64,000 nucleotides of DNA from contig NC_133326.1 in assembly GCF_042186555.1 (NCBI RefSeq), positions 492,551,232-492,615,231 of the forward strand, given 5' to 3'. Below the pieces are notes generated by a model. It did no database searches. It saw only the letters and a program-made list of their open reading frames with translations, and was not told the DNA's origin. Position 1 is the first letter of the stretch. Every line of letters begins with the position of its first letter. The position numbers and the translations under genes are program-made. Below, one piece after another: positions 21,129 through 30,962 of this stretch. The DNA comes from Aquarana catesbeiana (taxonomy: Eukaryota > Chordata > Amphibia > Anura > Ranidae).

Positions 21129-21587
21129 GGCTGTTCACCGATGTTCCCCATCCAACCTGATGGAGCTTGAGAGGTCCTTCAAAGAAGAATGGAAGAAACT
21201 GACAAAAAATAGGTGTGCCAAGGTTGTAGCATCATACTCAAAAAGGCTGTAATTGGTACCAAAGGTGCTTCACCAAAGTATTGAGCAAAGGCTGTGAATA
21301 CTTATGTACATGTGATTTTTTTTAGTTTTTTATTTTTAATATATTTGCAAAGGTTTCAAACAAACTTCTTTCACGTTGTCATTATGGGGTATTGTTTGTA
21401 GAATTTTGAGGAAAATAATTAATTTAATCCTTTTTGGAATAAAGCTGTAAGTTATAACATAAAATGTGAAAAAAGTGAAGCGTTGTGAATACTTTCCGGA
21501 TGCACTGTATATGAAAACCAAGAACAAACTAAATTTCTTTTATTAGTCATTTTAGATTAAGTATCTTTTCTTTTCCTACCACTAACG

Positions 21588-21878
21588 CTGGCCATATATG
21601 ATTCTTTTTTTTTTTTATTCAACCGGTAGGTTGAATAAAAAAAATGACCAAATTTCTCCATCCACACATTTGAGGTGGATAGGGGAGTAAACACCTGCTG
21701 AAGTATTGTATTCTGATGGCAGGGAGCCTACCCCGTCCTCAGAGCACAAAGGATTGGTGTTGTCAGTTATAGTCAGTGGCACTGATTGGGAAAAACCTGG
21801 CAGGCTGGTTATATACAAATTGATCCATAGATAGATCGATTGACTTGTGCACAACCAGCCAGCCCATACATGGATTTC
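21588..21878. mobile_element. TGGCCATA-type MITE
   Basis: Inverted ends GCTGGCCATATATG and CCATACATGGA border AT-rich sequence containing a small palindrome around AACCGGT (21615-21640). Relatives with the same end motif are at 62300-62706 and 62840-62910. Confidence 0.5.
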
Positions 21879-22143
21879 TGTCCCTGCACCTAAAGTAACC
21901 TACATTTACCTGGACCCAAGAACACTAACAAGTTGCACTGTCCCACTGGTCTCAGCAGTCAAAAGGTTTCAAATCACAATGTTAGATTTACTGTTATGAG
22001 TGCGGGCTAAATAAAAACTACAAACAATCCATCAAAATAAACTTACTTCATATAATATGACACACATGCACTTACTTGCCCAGAGCAAGTCTGTTAACTC
22101 ACAAACTGAATTACTAATAGAGAGGAATTTGCCAGTTGCTCAC

Positions 22144-22231
22144 CTATTTGAAAGTATCCATCGGGTGTTCTGTGATATTTAGATGGCTTACCCCTACCTT
22201 CGTGTAAAGCTTCTTTGTCAGACTGGAGGCT
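22144..22231 (-). CDS. Candidate host gene exon (88 nt)
   Basis: Minus-strand acceptor CATTTTAG (22232 onward) leads into 29 codons, including EALHEGRGKPSKYH and RTPDGYFQI, plus one base, then donor G|GTGAGCAA (22143 leftward). It starts in phase 0, as required by the upstream exon at 25452-25490, and leaves phase 1, as required by 17040-17152. The product is not recognised. The three exons together would encode the first 80 residues of a soluble-looking protein without a signal peptide. Confidence 0.5.
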
Positions 22232-23142
22232 CTAAAATGGGAATAAAGAAAAATAAAAAAGATGATCTTAGAATAGACAGCAGGGACTCAAAATCTATAG
22301 ACATACATAACCGCCCAACTCAAGGTGCCATTATTAGGTAGATGAAGTTCTGGCTAAATACTTTCTTTCCCCAACACCAGTATGGGAAGCAGCAACAACA
22401 GGCTGTGCTATAATGAGAGATTATGGAAAGCCTTGGAAATGTTTTAAAGTGGTTGTAAACCGTCACATATAGCCAGTGAAGTAGTAAGTAGTGATACACA
22501 GAGATGAAACAAATCCTCCTATATACGTTGTACCTGTTTATCTGCAGCCCACTCTCCTCTAGACCCATTCAAATTCCAGAACTTGTACAGCTTATCTGAG
22601 CTTCCAGAAAGCAGGGGCAGGGAGCTGAAGTTACACTCTGCAGATCTCAGTGAGAAGAGCCCTGAAAGCTGATTGGACAGAAGGGAATCCCCCCCCACCC
22701 CCGAGCACACAACAGAGCTGTGGCTGTCAATCACAGACTGTGTACTGGAGGTACATTCCTGGTTATCTTGTTGTCCCTTAGTGTCAGGAAAACCTGTCAC
22801 AATGGATTCATGCTGATAGCAGAGGAACAAAACAGCAGACAGAAATGACACTGAGTGGTCTAGACTGAGACAAGTACACTATAGAAGGATATGGTTTGTT
22901 CATATTTAATGTCTGAGGTTTAGGCATTTAGCGTTTCAAATGCCTCTGAACATCCGTCTTGAACACATTTTTTTGTGTTCCAAAAGAAACTGCCTAGAAA
23001 CGACCCTGTGTACGTGTACTAATGAGATAACAGAGGAGAATTCAGGGGTGGGTGAAAAAAAAACCCAACTGCTCTTAAAACTCAGTTTACCAGCAACAGT
23101 GTACATGAGGCCTTACAATCTCTTTAAGTCGAGGGAACTACT
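22232..23142. other. Intronic sequence with decayed repeats
   Basis: From 22443 (TTTTAAAGTGGTTGTAAACC) the sequence resembles the left end of a TTAA-type frog repeat, running to about 22860. From about 22915 to 23140 there is weak MITE-like sequence. No coding signal is convincing; an open minus-strand frame at 22519-22851 looks like chance within the repeat. Confidence 0.4.
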
Positions 23143-23163
23143 TTAACCACTTCCTGCCCGGCC

Positions 23164-23800
23164 TACAGCAAAACGATACATAAAAGAAACAAGGGGGGGG
23201 GGGGGGGCGCCTCTCTAAGTGTAGTATTAAAATAGTATAATTTATTGCACAAGATTAAAATCACTTACAAGATAGATATAAGTGGGAGTCATGCTCGTCA
23301 TAAGTATATAGTCCTGGCAGTTCTACTGCATCCCACAGGCTCCTCGCGCGGGAGGAAGGGGTCAGGACTGTCTCTGTGGAATGAAAGGCTACGCGCTCGG
23401 AGTTCACAGCTCCTTTTGAGGCCAGTAGAAGGAGCTGTGAGCTCTGAGCACGTAGCCTTTCATTCCACAGAGACAGTCCTGACCCCTTCCTCTCGCCCCC
23501 TGCTGGTGACATAATTTCCTCTTCTGGCTCAAGCTGGACAGCATGGAGCTGACTATTTCCTGGTTTTCCTGAATGTACAGCTATTCAGCACAACATCACA
23601 CCAGAACCTTTCCCAGCTACCTGGATCGCGCGAGGAGCCTGTGGGACTCAGTAGAACTGCCAGGACTACATACTTATGACTAGCATGACTCCCACTTATA
23701 TCTTGTAAGTGTTTTTAATCTTGTGCAATAAATGATACTGTTTATAATACTACACTTAGAGAGGCGCCTCCCCCTGTTTCTTTTATATGTTTTGCAGAGT
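23164..23800. mobile_element. Nested double palindrome (foldback element)
   Basis: Outer arms of about 165-180 bp (23164-23345 and 23627-23800) are inverted copies; they include GGCGCCTCTCTAAGTGTAGT / ACTACACTTAGAGAGGCGCC and GGGAGTCATGCT / AGCATGACTCCC. Inside, a second hairpin has arms of about 70 bp (about 23346-23411 and 23430-23505) with CTGTCTCTGTGGAATGAAAG / CTTTCATTCCACAGAGACAG. The two hairpins are separate in sequence. A G-run and a C-run sit at the outer tips. Family unknown. Confidence 0.8.
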
Positions 23801-24269
23801 TGCTGGACACACTCTGAGGATGGCTGCCTCTTTTTAAATCACCCCCTTACCGTGGTTCAACTTTGTTTTTACCTAAAGACGGGAAGTGGTTCAGTTATCC
23901 TGACTGGGTGTCATATGATGTCCAGCAGGATAAGCCGCGATCGGTGGTGTCAGTCTGAAACACCGCATCACCGATCTCGGTAAAGAGCCTCTGACGGAGG
24001 CTCTTTACCACATGATCAGCCGTGTCCAATCACAGCTGATCACGATGTAAATAGGAAGAGCCGTTTATCGGCTTTTCCTCAGTCGCATCTGGCAGACGCG
24101 AGGATAGGAGAGCGAATCGGCTGCTCTCCTGACAGGGGGGGTCTGTGCTGATTGTTTATTAGCGCAGCCCCCCTGCGGATGCCCACCCAGGACCACCAGG
24201 GATGCCGCCAGGACCACCAGGGATGGCCATAAAGGATGCCCACCAGGTATGCCACCCTAGACCACCAGG

Positions 24270-24556
24270 GACATGCCAATCAGTGCCCAGGCAGCTGCCA
24301 ATCAGTTCCCACTAATAATGTCTGCCAGTGCCATCAATGATGCCTATCAGTGCAATCAGTGCCAGTCATAAGTGCCCAGTAGTGCCACCTATCACTGCCA
24401 CCCATAAGTACCCATCGGTGCAGCCTTTCAGTGCCCATCAGTGTTGCCTATCAGTGCCCACCAGTGCCGCCTATCAATGCCCATCAGTGCTGCATATCAG
24501 TGCCACCTCATCAGTGCCACCTCATCGGTGCCGCCTTATCAGTGCAGCTTATCAGT
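24270..24556. repeat. CAGTGCC minisatellite
   Basis: Tandem degenerate units such as GCCTATCAGTGCCCATCAGT of about 10-12 bp (and multiples) repeat across the segment. The motif is the reverse complement of the repeats at 5640-5930 and 46425-46800, although the surrounding elements differ. Confidence 0.85.
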
Positions 24557-24739
24557 GAAGGAGAAAACTTACTTTTTTACAAAATTTTATAAGAAACAAA
24601 AGAAAAACTTTTTTTTTCCAAAATTGCCATTTTTTTTTTTATTTGTTTAGCAAAAAATAAAAACCACAGAGGTGATCAAATACCACCAAAAGAAAGCTCT
24701 GTTTGTGGGAACAAAATGATAAAAATGGTATTGAAGTGG

Positions 24740-25451
24740 TTAAGCAAGTTGGAAGCTTGAGAAAAGCATAGGCAAGTAAATTGGAAGAAGTGGGCTTATC
24801 ATCTTGTCAAAAAGAGCCTAGGAAGAATAAAGAGATAAAGATCCCCCTGAGCCACAAGTAGGAGCTCTGAGGCCAGTATTACATTCCATAGGTGCATGGT
24901 GCTGTGTTTGTTTGGGGCGCACACTATGGTGGCATGTTGCAGTATAGCATTTATGGTATATTTAGAAGGTCTAGTTCAAATGGACAGTAAAAGGGGTACC
25001 CCATTTTTATGTCTGAGCACCCACCCATTAAGAGTTCTATCGTATCTCTGGATACTGCCATTGCTGACCTCCCCAGAATACTAGTTGTCTGGCTGTCTGT
25101 GGAATAAGTTTTTGTGCCACAGCAAGGTTTTCATATTTATGAAATGTCATCCAACATTTCTAATGTGTTCAGAAGGATAACTCTACTGTTCCAACATTTA
25201 GCCACCAGTGTGAAACAGTGTAAAATAACCTGGTGTAAGTGAAATGTTGTGCAAAAAGACTTGTGTAAAGACCAGTGCCCTTAGGACACAGCACTTCATA
25301 CAGAAGAATCAAGAGAAGAATCAAGGCAAATACAGGATAACAGGCTGTACTGGGAACATCAGCTGCTGTATTTATAGTGATATGCTTGAAAGACAGCAAT
25401 TTAATTATGCTGCAGGGGCTAAAATCACAAGTCATATTAATGAGTACTTAC
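24740..25451. other. Intron-like sequence, nothing identified
   Basis: Unique-looking sequence between the TTAA element and the first candidate coding exon. No terminal repeats, tandem repeats or plausible exons were seen. Confidence 0.45.
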
Positions 25452-25490
25452 CGGTATCTTGGTCTTTGGAAACTGTTTAATGGTTTCCAT
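25452..25490 (-). CDS. Candidate first coding exon of the host gene (13 codons)
   Basis: The minus strand reads ACAAAATGG at the start (ATG at 25490-25488, with A at -3 and G at +4 as in a good Kozak context), then METIKQFPKTKIP, then the consensus donor CCG|GTAAGTACT. It ends in phase 0, compatible with the exon at 22144-22231. Very short, so the call depends on the downstream exons. Confidence 0.4.
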
Positions 25491-25611
25491 TTTGTGTATC
25501 ACTTAACACTTATCATCACTGCCATTATATAAAAAATAAGTTTATGTAGAAATGCTTCTTGTGGCTGTTTGTATATTCATCTTCATTGTCATTCGGCTCA
25601 GTAAATATATA

Positions 25612-25875
25612 TTAGGCTAGGTTCACATATGAGCAGGTGCAGGACTGCATGTAAAATCACACCTGCAGCAAAAAACGTGCTACTGTTTAGCAGATGCCAT
25701 TAATTCTAATGGTAACCCCACGCACTGTAAACCAAAGCTGGGAACCGCAAAGCACTATGTGATTTCCCTGTGGCTGCAATTTTTTCATAGTTACAGCGGC
25801 CCATTCTTTTGGATTGGCTGATGTGCACGCATAAGTGTGGCAATGGGGAAACCGGGATAGTGTGAACCTAGCCTT
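25612..25875. mobile_element. GGTTCACA-type MITE
   Basis: TTAGGCTAGGTTCACATA at the left and AGTGTGAACCTAGCCTTAGG at the right form an inverted repeat. Interior has no gene. It abuts a related copy on its right. Confidence 0.7.
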
Positions 25876-26158
25876 AGGCTATATTTACATTAGTGTGGGC
25901 TGTGGAAAGCTGTGTAATCGCCTTCCTGCACCCACAGAAAAAATGTGATGCAGTTTAGATGTGTGGGGGTACCATTAATCCCCGTGGCACCCCACGCACT
26001 GGAAACCACACTGCACTATGTAGTTTCCCTGCGGCCGCGTTTTCTGAAAAGGTGCAGGGACCTTTTGCCTGCATTTACAGTGGGTACAGCAACCCATTTA
26101 AATGAATGGGCTGCTGTGCCCGACCAAACGCAGTCACAGATGTGAACCAGGGCTTATA
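25876..26158. mobile_element. Second, related MITE
   Basis: It starts AGGCTATATTTACATTAGTG and ends ACAGATGTGAACCAGGGCTT. The interior resembles the adjacent element at 25612-25875, including CACTGGAAACCACACTGCAC compared with a similar phrase near 25725. Likely a diverged relative inserted next to it. Confidence 0.6.
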
Positions 26159-26509
26159 GCTGAACTTCATGTAGATATACTAACACATTAATGAAGTTAT
26201 GTATTTATTAAAGTAGGATTACAGGATCGATCTATCTAATTCTAAAAATGCTCCGACCCACCTTTTAGCACCTATACTAACTATATGTTCCAGTCACGTG
26301 ATCTTCCATGTGTCGGCCAGTGCTGTCTACAGGGGAGAGGAGAGGGTACTCTGACAAAGGCTGGCATTCCTAAGCAGTTTCGGTTTATTTCTCCCATAGG
26401 CTATCCATTGTCAGTGCTCCCTGCTCTTCCCTGAAGCGGCTGTTAGGTGGCACAGGGAAGCTGATCACGTGACCAGAAATAGGTACTCATATACATCTTT
26501 CTTCTACAG
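26159..26509. other. Unassigned sequence
   Basis: No recognisable gene or complete element. The palindromic CACGTGA-type motifs at about 26295 and 26467 are isolated. Confidence 0.4.
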
Positions 26510-27878
26510 CAGGGGTGTCAAACTCAAATTCATCGGGGGCCGCATCGACAGGATGGTTGCCCTGAAAGGGCCGGTTGTATCAGTAGGGCAGGGGTCAGGA
26601 TTGCGCTACATACAGAGTGCAGGGGTCAGGATTGCGCTACGTACAGAGTGCAGGGGTCAGGATTGCGCTACGTACAGAGGGCAGGGGTCAGGATTGCGCT
26701 ACGTACAGAGTGCAGGGGTCAGGATTGTGCTACGTACAGAGTGCAGGGGTCAGGATTGCGCTACGTACAGAGTGCAGGGGTCAGGATGGCGCTACGTATA
26801 GAGTGCAGGGGTCAGGATTGCGCTATGTATAGAGTGCAGGGGTCGGGATTGCGCTACGTATAGAGTGCAGGGGTCGGGATTGCGCTACGTATAGAGTGCA
26901 GGGTCAGGATTGCGCTACGTATAGAGTGCAGGGGTCAGGATTGCACTACGTATAGAGTGCAGGGATCAGGATTGCACTACGTATAGAGTGCAGGGATCAG
27001 GATTGCGCTACGTATAGAGTGCAGGGGTCAGGATTGCGCTACGTATAGAGTGCAGGGGTCAGGATTGCGCTACGTATAGAGTGCAGGGGTCAGGATTGCG
27101 CTACGTACAGATTTTAGGATTGCGCTATGTACAGAGGTCAGGATTGCGCTACATAGAGTGCAGGGGTCAGGACTGCACTGCGTACAGAGGTCAGGATTGC
27201 TCTACGTAGAGTGCAGGGGTCAGGATTGTGCTACGTACAGAGTGGAGGGGTCAGGAGTGTACTATGCAGTGTGCAACATCTCATTTCCACCCCTCCTCCT
27301 TGGTTCTGACCTCTGCACCCATCACTCTTCTCCCATCCCCCACCTCTGCACACATCTGCCTCCACGTGGCCCCCCCCCCCCCAAGTTTCCTCACATCTGC
27401 ACTCTCTCCTACCTTCCTACCTGGCCCAGCTCTTGTACAACACAAGTGCTTAAACAGCCTGCCCTCAGGACGCAGCCCGCTGGATGGAAAAAAAAAAAAA
27501 AACAGAGCTGTCAGCAATCACTCGCTGTAGGGACTGGGGAGGCAAGAGAGCGGAAGTGGAGAAAGAGCGACGGTGGTGGTGGAGACAGAGTGGCTGTGGA
27601 GGTGGAGACAGAGCGGCCGTGGAGGCGGAGACAGAGCAGCATCGGAGGCGGAGACAGAGCGACGGCGGACGCAAAGCTGAGGCAGGGGTGGAGACAGAGC
27701 GGAGGGGAGATGCTTACTCTTATTGTCATGGAGACTGGCCGCGCACCGCTCATGGGACTGAGGAGGATGTTTTCCCTTGTTGCCTTGGATACCTGCAGAG
27801 AAAAAGAGGTAGCGGCCGAAGGCTGCTGTGTGGGCCACATGATAAGACCTGGCAGGCCGCATTTGTTTGCCACCTGTG
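26510..27878. mobile_element. hAT element with an internal 31-bp minisatellite
   Basis: Left end CAGGGGTGTCAAACTCAAAT and right end, reverse-complemented, CACAGGTGGCAAACAAATGC form the inverted repeat. The 8-bp flanks are TTCTACAG (26502-26509) and TTCTATAG (27879-27886), one difference. Subterminal GGGCCGCATCGAC and GGCCGCATTTG are typical of this hAT class. No transposase. A run of GGAGGCGGAGACAGAGCG-like units lies at 27560-27710. Confidence 0.88.
26590..27250. repeat. 31-bp minisatellite
   Basis: Units reading GAGTGCAGGGGTCAGGATTG followed by CGCTACGTACA repeat at 31 bp, roughly 20 copies. Most are very similar, with ordered variants (GTACAG at the left, GTATAG at the right), which points to recent expansion. 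Reading frames along it are artefacts. Confidence 0.92.
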
Positions 27879-27886
27879 TTCTATAG

Positions 27887-28189
27887 GGTAGTTAGTATAG
27901 CTGTTAGAAAAAGGGGGGGGGGGCAGATTTAAGATTAGTTAGGTAGATCCTAGAATTCTATTTTAAGAAACAGCCCACCATGTGGTGCTGATGTGCTAGC
28001 TGTGAACATACTGGCTTGAAAGGAGAGTTGAGAGATAGCTTCCTAAGTGTTTTGCTTCTCCTTTATTATCCAATCAGCAAGTTAGGGGTGTGTCTCAAGC
28101 CTCTCGTAGTGTTGCAGTATACTGCCTGGCAGGGGTACCTAAATCACCATTGCAGATAAAGCATTAGCCATATACAGAATTTATACGAT
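27887..28189. other. Unassigned sequence
   Basis: A G-run at about 27914-27926 is followed by unremarkable sequence. No gene or element recognised. Confidence 0.4.
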
Positions 28190-28444
28190 CTGACAAGAGA
28201 AAACAGAGCCATGCACAAACTGTCAGCCACGTGAAACATGAAAAAAAAATGGCTACACCTAGTCCTTTCCATGCCCTTCCAACAAGCTTTACCCTCTCAC
28301 GGGCTTAATCGCAGAGACCTCTACGATTAAACCTATGAGAGTGTGAAAGGTGTTAGAGGGGTGTGGCATGGGAGGAGACTAGCTGAAGCCGCATATGTTT
28401 CACGTGGCTGACAGTTTGTGCATGGCTCTGTTTTCTCTTGTCAG
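28190..28444. mobile_element. MITE with 49-bp, near-perfect terminal inverted repeats
   Basis: Arms 28190-28238 and 28396-28444 are inverted copies, starting CTGACAAGAGAAAACAGAGC and ending in the complement. Inner sequence also pairs (CCTTTCCATGCCCTTCC-like with GGGTGTGGCATGGGAGG; CTCTCACGGG with CTATGAGAG). The whole 255 bp folds on itself. No clear target duplication, so the superfamily is unknown. Confidence 0.8.
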
Positions 28445-29039
28445 ATGGTATGGATCATTGAGCTGGATGAGCGCAGTAGCTTGGAGCGGTGCCTCATTAT
28501 GGGATCAAAATCTATAGAAGCTAGTTATATATTATTTACTGGTTTTAGTTAGAGCCAGCATACACTTTACAGAGTACAAACAGAACCATTCAATATTTGT
28601 AAGATTGATGGGCATACCAATCCCCTATGTGTGTACATGGATCCTCTTTATATAAATATAGACATTAGGGTATATAGAAAAACAGCAGGATTTTTTTTAG
28701 CAGCTTACCTGTAAAATCCTTTTCTTGGAGTACATCACGGGACACAGAGCACTATAGTAATTACTATGTGGGTTATAGACCACCTTCAGGTGATGGACAC
28801 TGGCACACCCTAAACAGGAAGTTGCATCCCTATATAACCCCTCCCATACCGGGAACACCTCAGTTTTTGTAGCAAAGCAATATACATATACATATACCCC
28901 AGAAGAAGAGGGGCGGGACCTCTGTGTCCTGTGATGTACTCCAAGAAAAGGATTTTACAGGTAAGCTGTTATAAAAATCCTATTTTCTTTATCGTACATC
29001 ACGGGACACCATAGTAAATACTATGTGGGACGTCCCATA

Positions 29040-30246
29040 GCAATGCTATTTGAGGGGAGGGCGCCAACAGACTTGAGGATCTATACTGCTGCCTGCAGCA
29101 CACTGTGCGCAAAGGCAATATCCACATGCCCTTTTTTACATCCACTTGATAAAATCTGGTGAATGTATGGACTGCAGACCAAGTTGCGGCCTTGCAGATC
29201 TGAGCCATGGAGGCTTGTGATGCACTGCCCCAGAAGCACTAACCGCTCTAGTAGAGTGCACTTTGACATGAAAAGGTGAAATTTTACCTTTTAACCATTA
29301 GGCCTGAATTATAATTTGCCGAATCCACTTAGCAATAGTTGATTTTGACGCTGCCTGTCCCTTCCTAGGACCCTCTGGTAGCATAATAAAACATCAGTCG
29401 TCTTTTAATAGACGTTAAATGCTCTCACTACATCAAAATAATGTAGTGAGTTCTCTACCCTAGAATCTGGTTTTAGAAAAAGACAATGGTAGGACAATAT
29501 CTTGGTTTAGGTGAAAACCTAAAACCACCTTAATAATTAAATATGACTTCTTTACAGGAAAGAGCAACCAACTCTGATACACTTTTGCAGAGGGTATAGC
29601 AACCCGAAACACTATTTCCCTTGTCAGAAGGACCAAGGGAGTATGCTGTAACGGTTCAAAGGGCTGTTTTTGCAATACCAACAAAAAAAGTTCAGGTCCC
29701 AAGGGTTCAAGGGTGGTCTAAATGGCGGAATAAGCCATATTACCCCTTGTATAAAAAACCCTGGACCAAAGAATGCGAAGCAAGCGGTCTATGAAATAAG
29801 ACCGATAAAGCCGAGCCTTGCCCCTTAAGAGTACTCAAGGCCAGCTTCATTTGTACTTGTAGAAAAAAACAAGAATTCTACCTATGTTATATTTCCGAGG
29901 GTGCCAACCCTTGGAATGACACCAGGAAACATAAACCCTCTAGAGTCTATAATATATGACTCTAGAAGCTGGCTTCATTAGTGAAGGTAGAAATCACTGA
30001 CCCGGAGAGAATACGTCTCTTCAGAATGTGGGCTTCAAATAGCCAACCCGTCAAACTTAAAGTTTGTAAGGTAGGATGGACTATCGGCCCCTGTGAGAGT
30101 AGGTCTGGCTGTAGTGGAAGGGACCATGGATCCTCCACCGCCACCTTTACAATTTCTAAATACCAGGACCTTCTAGGCCATGCTGGGGCTACAAGAATTA
30201 CCAGCTTTCTTTCCAGCTTGATCCTGCAAAGAAGCCGTGGCAGCAA
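29040..30246 (-). pseudogene. DIRS tyrosine recombinase, copy A
   Basis: Minus-strand pieces in several frames: the N-terminal linker (ILSGSVISTF, about 29970), the mid domain (FEPLQHTPLVLLTREIVF, about 29600), and the C-terminus with AAQ/MAQICKAATWSAVHTF and TRFYQV (about 29145-29210), which includes the catalytic tyrosine. The arginine-bearing motif corresponding to ARRVSEL of copy B is altered here. At least three frameshifts separate the pieces. Confidence 0.75.
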
Positions 30247-30324
30247 CTGAATAGGGAAAAAATCCTAACTCAGTGAAAACTGACCCCATGGGGTCACCAC
30301 GCATCTGTCTCGCATGCGAGTGGA

Positions 30325-30955
30325 TCACTTGTCCTTGACATAAAGTTGACCAACTACATGTTGAACCTGGACGCCATAAGACCTACGTCCGGGATCCCCC
30401 ATCTTTGGTATATAGCCAGAAAGATTATGGGGTGAAGGGACCACTCCCCCGGGAACAACTGCTGGCGACTCACGTAGTCTGCCTGCCAATTCTTTATTCC
30501 CGGAATGAAGACTGCTGATAGGCATCTTTCCTAACAACCTCATGCAAAGGCGAATGGAGGGATCTCTTTTCGACCTGACCATCTGCACCAGCTCTCTTAT
30601 GGCGTTGATCTTTGCCTGAGGCAAGAACACCTTTTTCTGGGCTGTGTCTATGATTAGACCCAAGTACTCCAGCCTATTTCAGCGGTTTTAAGGAAGACTT
30701 CTCAAGTTTGAGAATTCAACACAGAATTTTCAGGTATTTGATTGTAATGCGCACGCTTTGCTCCAAACGAGCTAACTGGTCTATTAGCAATAGATCATCT
30801 AGGTACGCCAAGACTGTTATGTCCTGTGCCCTTAACCTGGCTAGAGGTGGGGCCAGAACTCTTGTAAACACCTGGGGTGCTGTAGCTAGCCCAAAGGCTA
30901 CATACTGAAAATGCTGCTATTCTATGTTGAACTGCAGAAACCCTTGGTAAGAGGG
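30325..30955 (-). pseudogene. DIRS reverse transcriptase fragment, copy A
   Basis: The minus strand has VFTRVLAPPLARLRAQ-like sequence, AYLDDLLLI (catalytic YLDD-type box, about 30800) and GLIIDTAQKKVFLPQAKI (about 30610-30663). It then jumps to PGGVVPSPHNLSGYIP, which in copy B lies after RNase H, so RNase H is deleted. The frame is interrupted between these blocks. Confidence 0.75.
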
Positions 30956-30962
30956 AAATAGG

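Larger units (their letters stand above)
18281..21252 (+). pseudogene. Tc1 transposase, frameshifted, with stop codon and split by an insertion
   Basis: Starts at ATG 18281 (MKSKELSVDLRDRI) with the paired helix-turn-helix DNA-binding region (GEGYRKMSAALKVPMSTVDS). A frameshift near 18595 separates it from the catalytic part. First catalytic Asp is in ILWSDETKIELFG, second in FQQDNDPQH and the Glu in SPDLNPIEHLWRDLK, so all three DD34E residues are still visible. A TGA at about 18985-18987 sits just before FQQDN. Codons after AVHR are displaced to 21142-21252 by the insert at 19150-21128. It cut and pasted Tc1 DNA when intact; this copy cannot. Confidence 0.9.
17897..21507 (+). mobile_element. 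Tc1/mariner element with a nested 2-kb insertion
   Basis: TA dinucleotides flank the element (17895-17896 and 21508-21509). Left end CAGCACATCCATAAAGTATT and right end, reverse-complemented, CAGTGCATCCGGAAAGTATT are inverted repeats. Without the insert (19150-21128 plus one duplication) it is about 1.6 kb, the usual length of an autonomous Tc1 element. The transposase is broken. Confidence 0.92.
23143..24739. mobile_element. TTAA-flanked element (TTAACCACTTCC ... GAAGTGGTTAA)
   Basis: Left end TTAACCACTTCCTGCCCGGCC at 23143 and right end GAAGTGGTTAA ending near 24739 form an inverted repeat starting with the TTAA target used by piggyBac- and Kolobok-type transposons. Its right part includes the stretch around ACCACCAAAAGAAAGCTCTG, common in frog genomes. 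It contains a foldback element (23164-23800) and a CAGTGCC minisatellite (24270-24556). No transposase. Confidence 0.65.
28711..30962 (-). mobile_element. DIRS-like retroelement, copy A (internally deleted)
   Basis: The left terminus contains an inverted pair (about 28712-28765 and 28921-28972) built on GTACATCACGGGACAC. Inward, on the minus strand, are tyrosine recombinase fragments (30246 to about 29040), then the RT. RNase H appears largely deleted. The RT ends abruptly at 30962 where copy B begins. DIRS elements use a tyrosine recombinase instead of an integrase and leave no target duplication. Confidence 0.8.

Noticed and set aside
26469..27120. Repeated peptide frames (GQDCATYRV type)
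   Set aside because: They are translations of the 31-bp minisatellite; no start context, splice sites or domain.
26590..27250. CRISPR-like regular array
   Set aside because: Units are contiguous with no unique spacers, and the context is an animal transposon; the same holds for the 29-bp and 61-bp arrays.
27465..27891. Overlapping frames on both strands
   Set aside because: They come from GGAGGCGGAGACAGAGCG-like repeats inside a hAT element.
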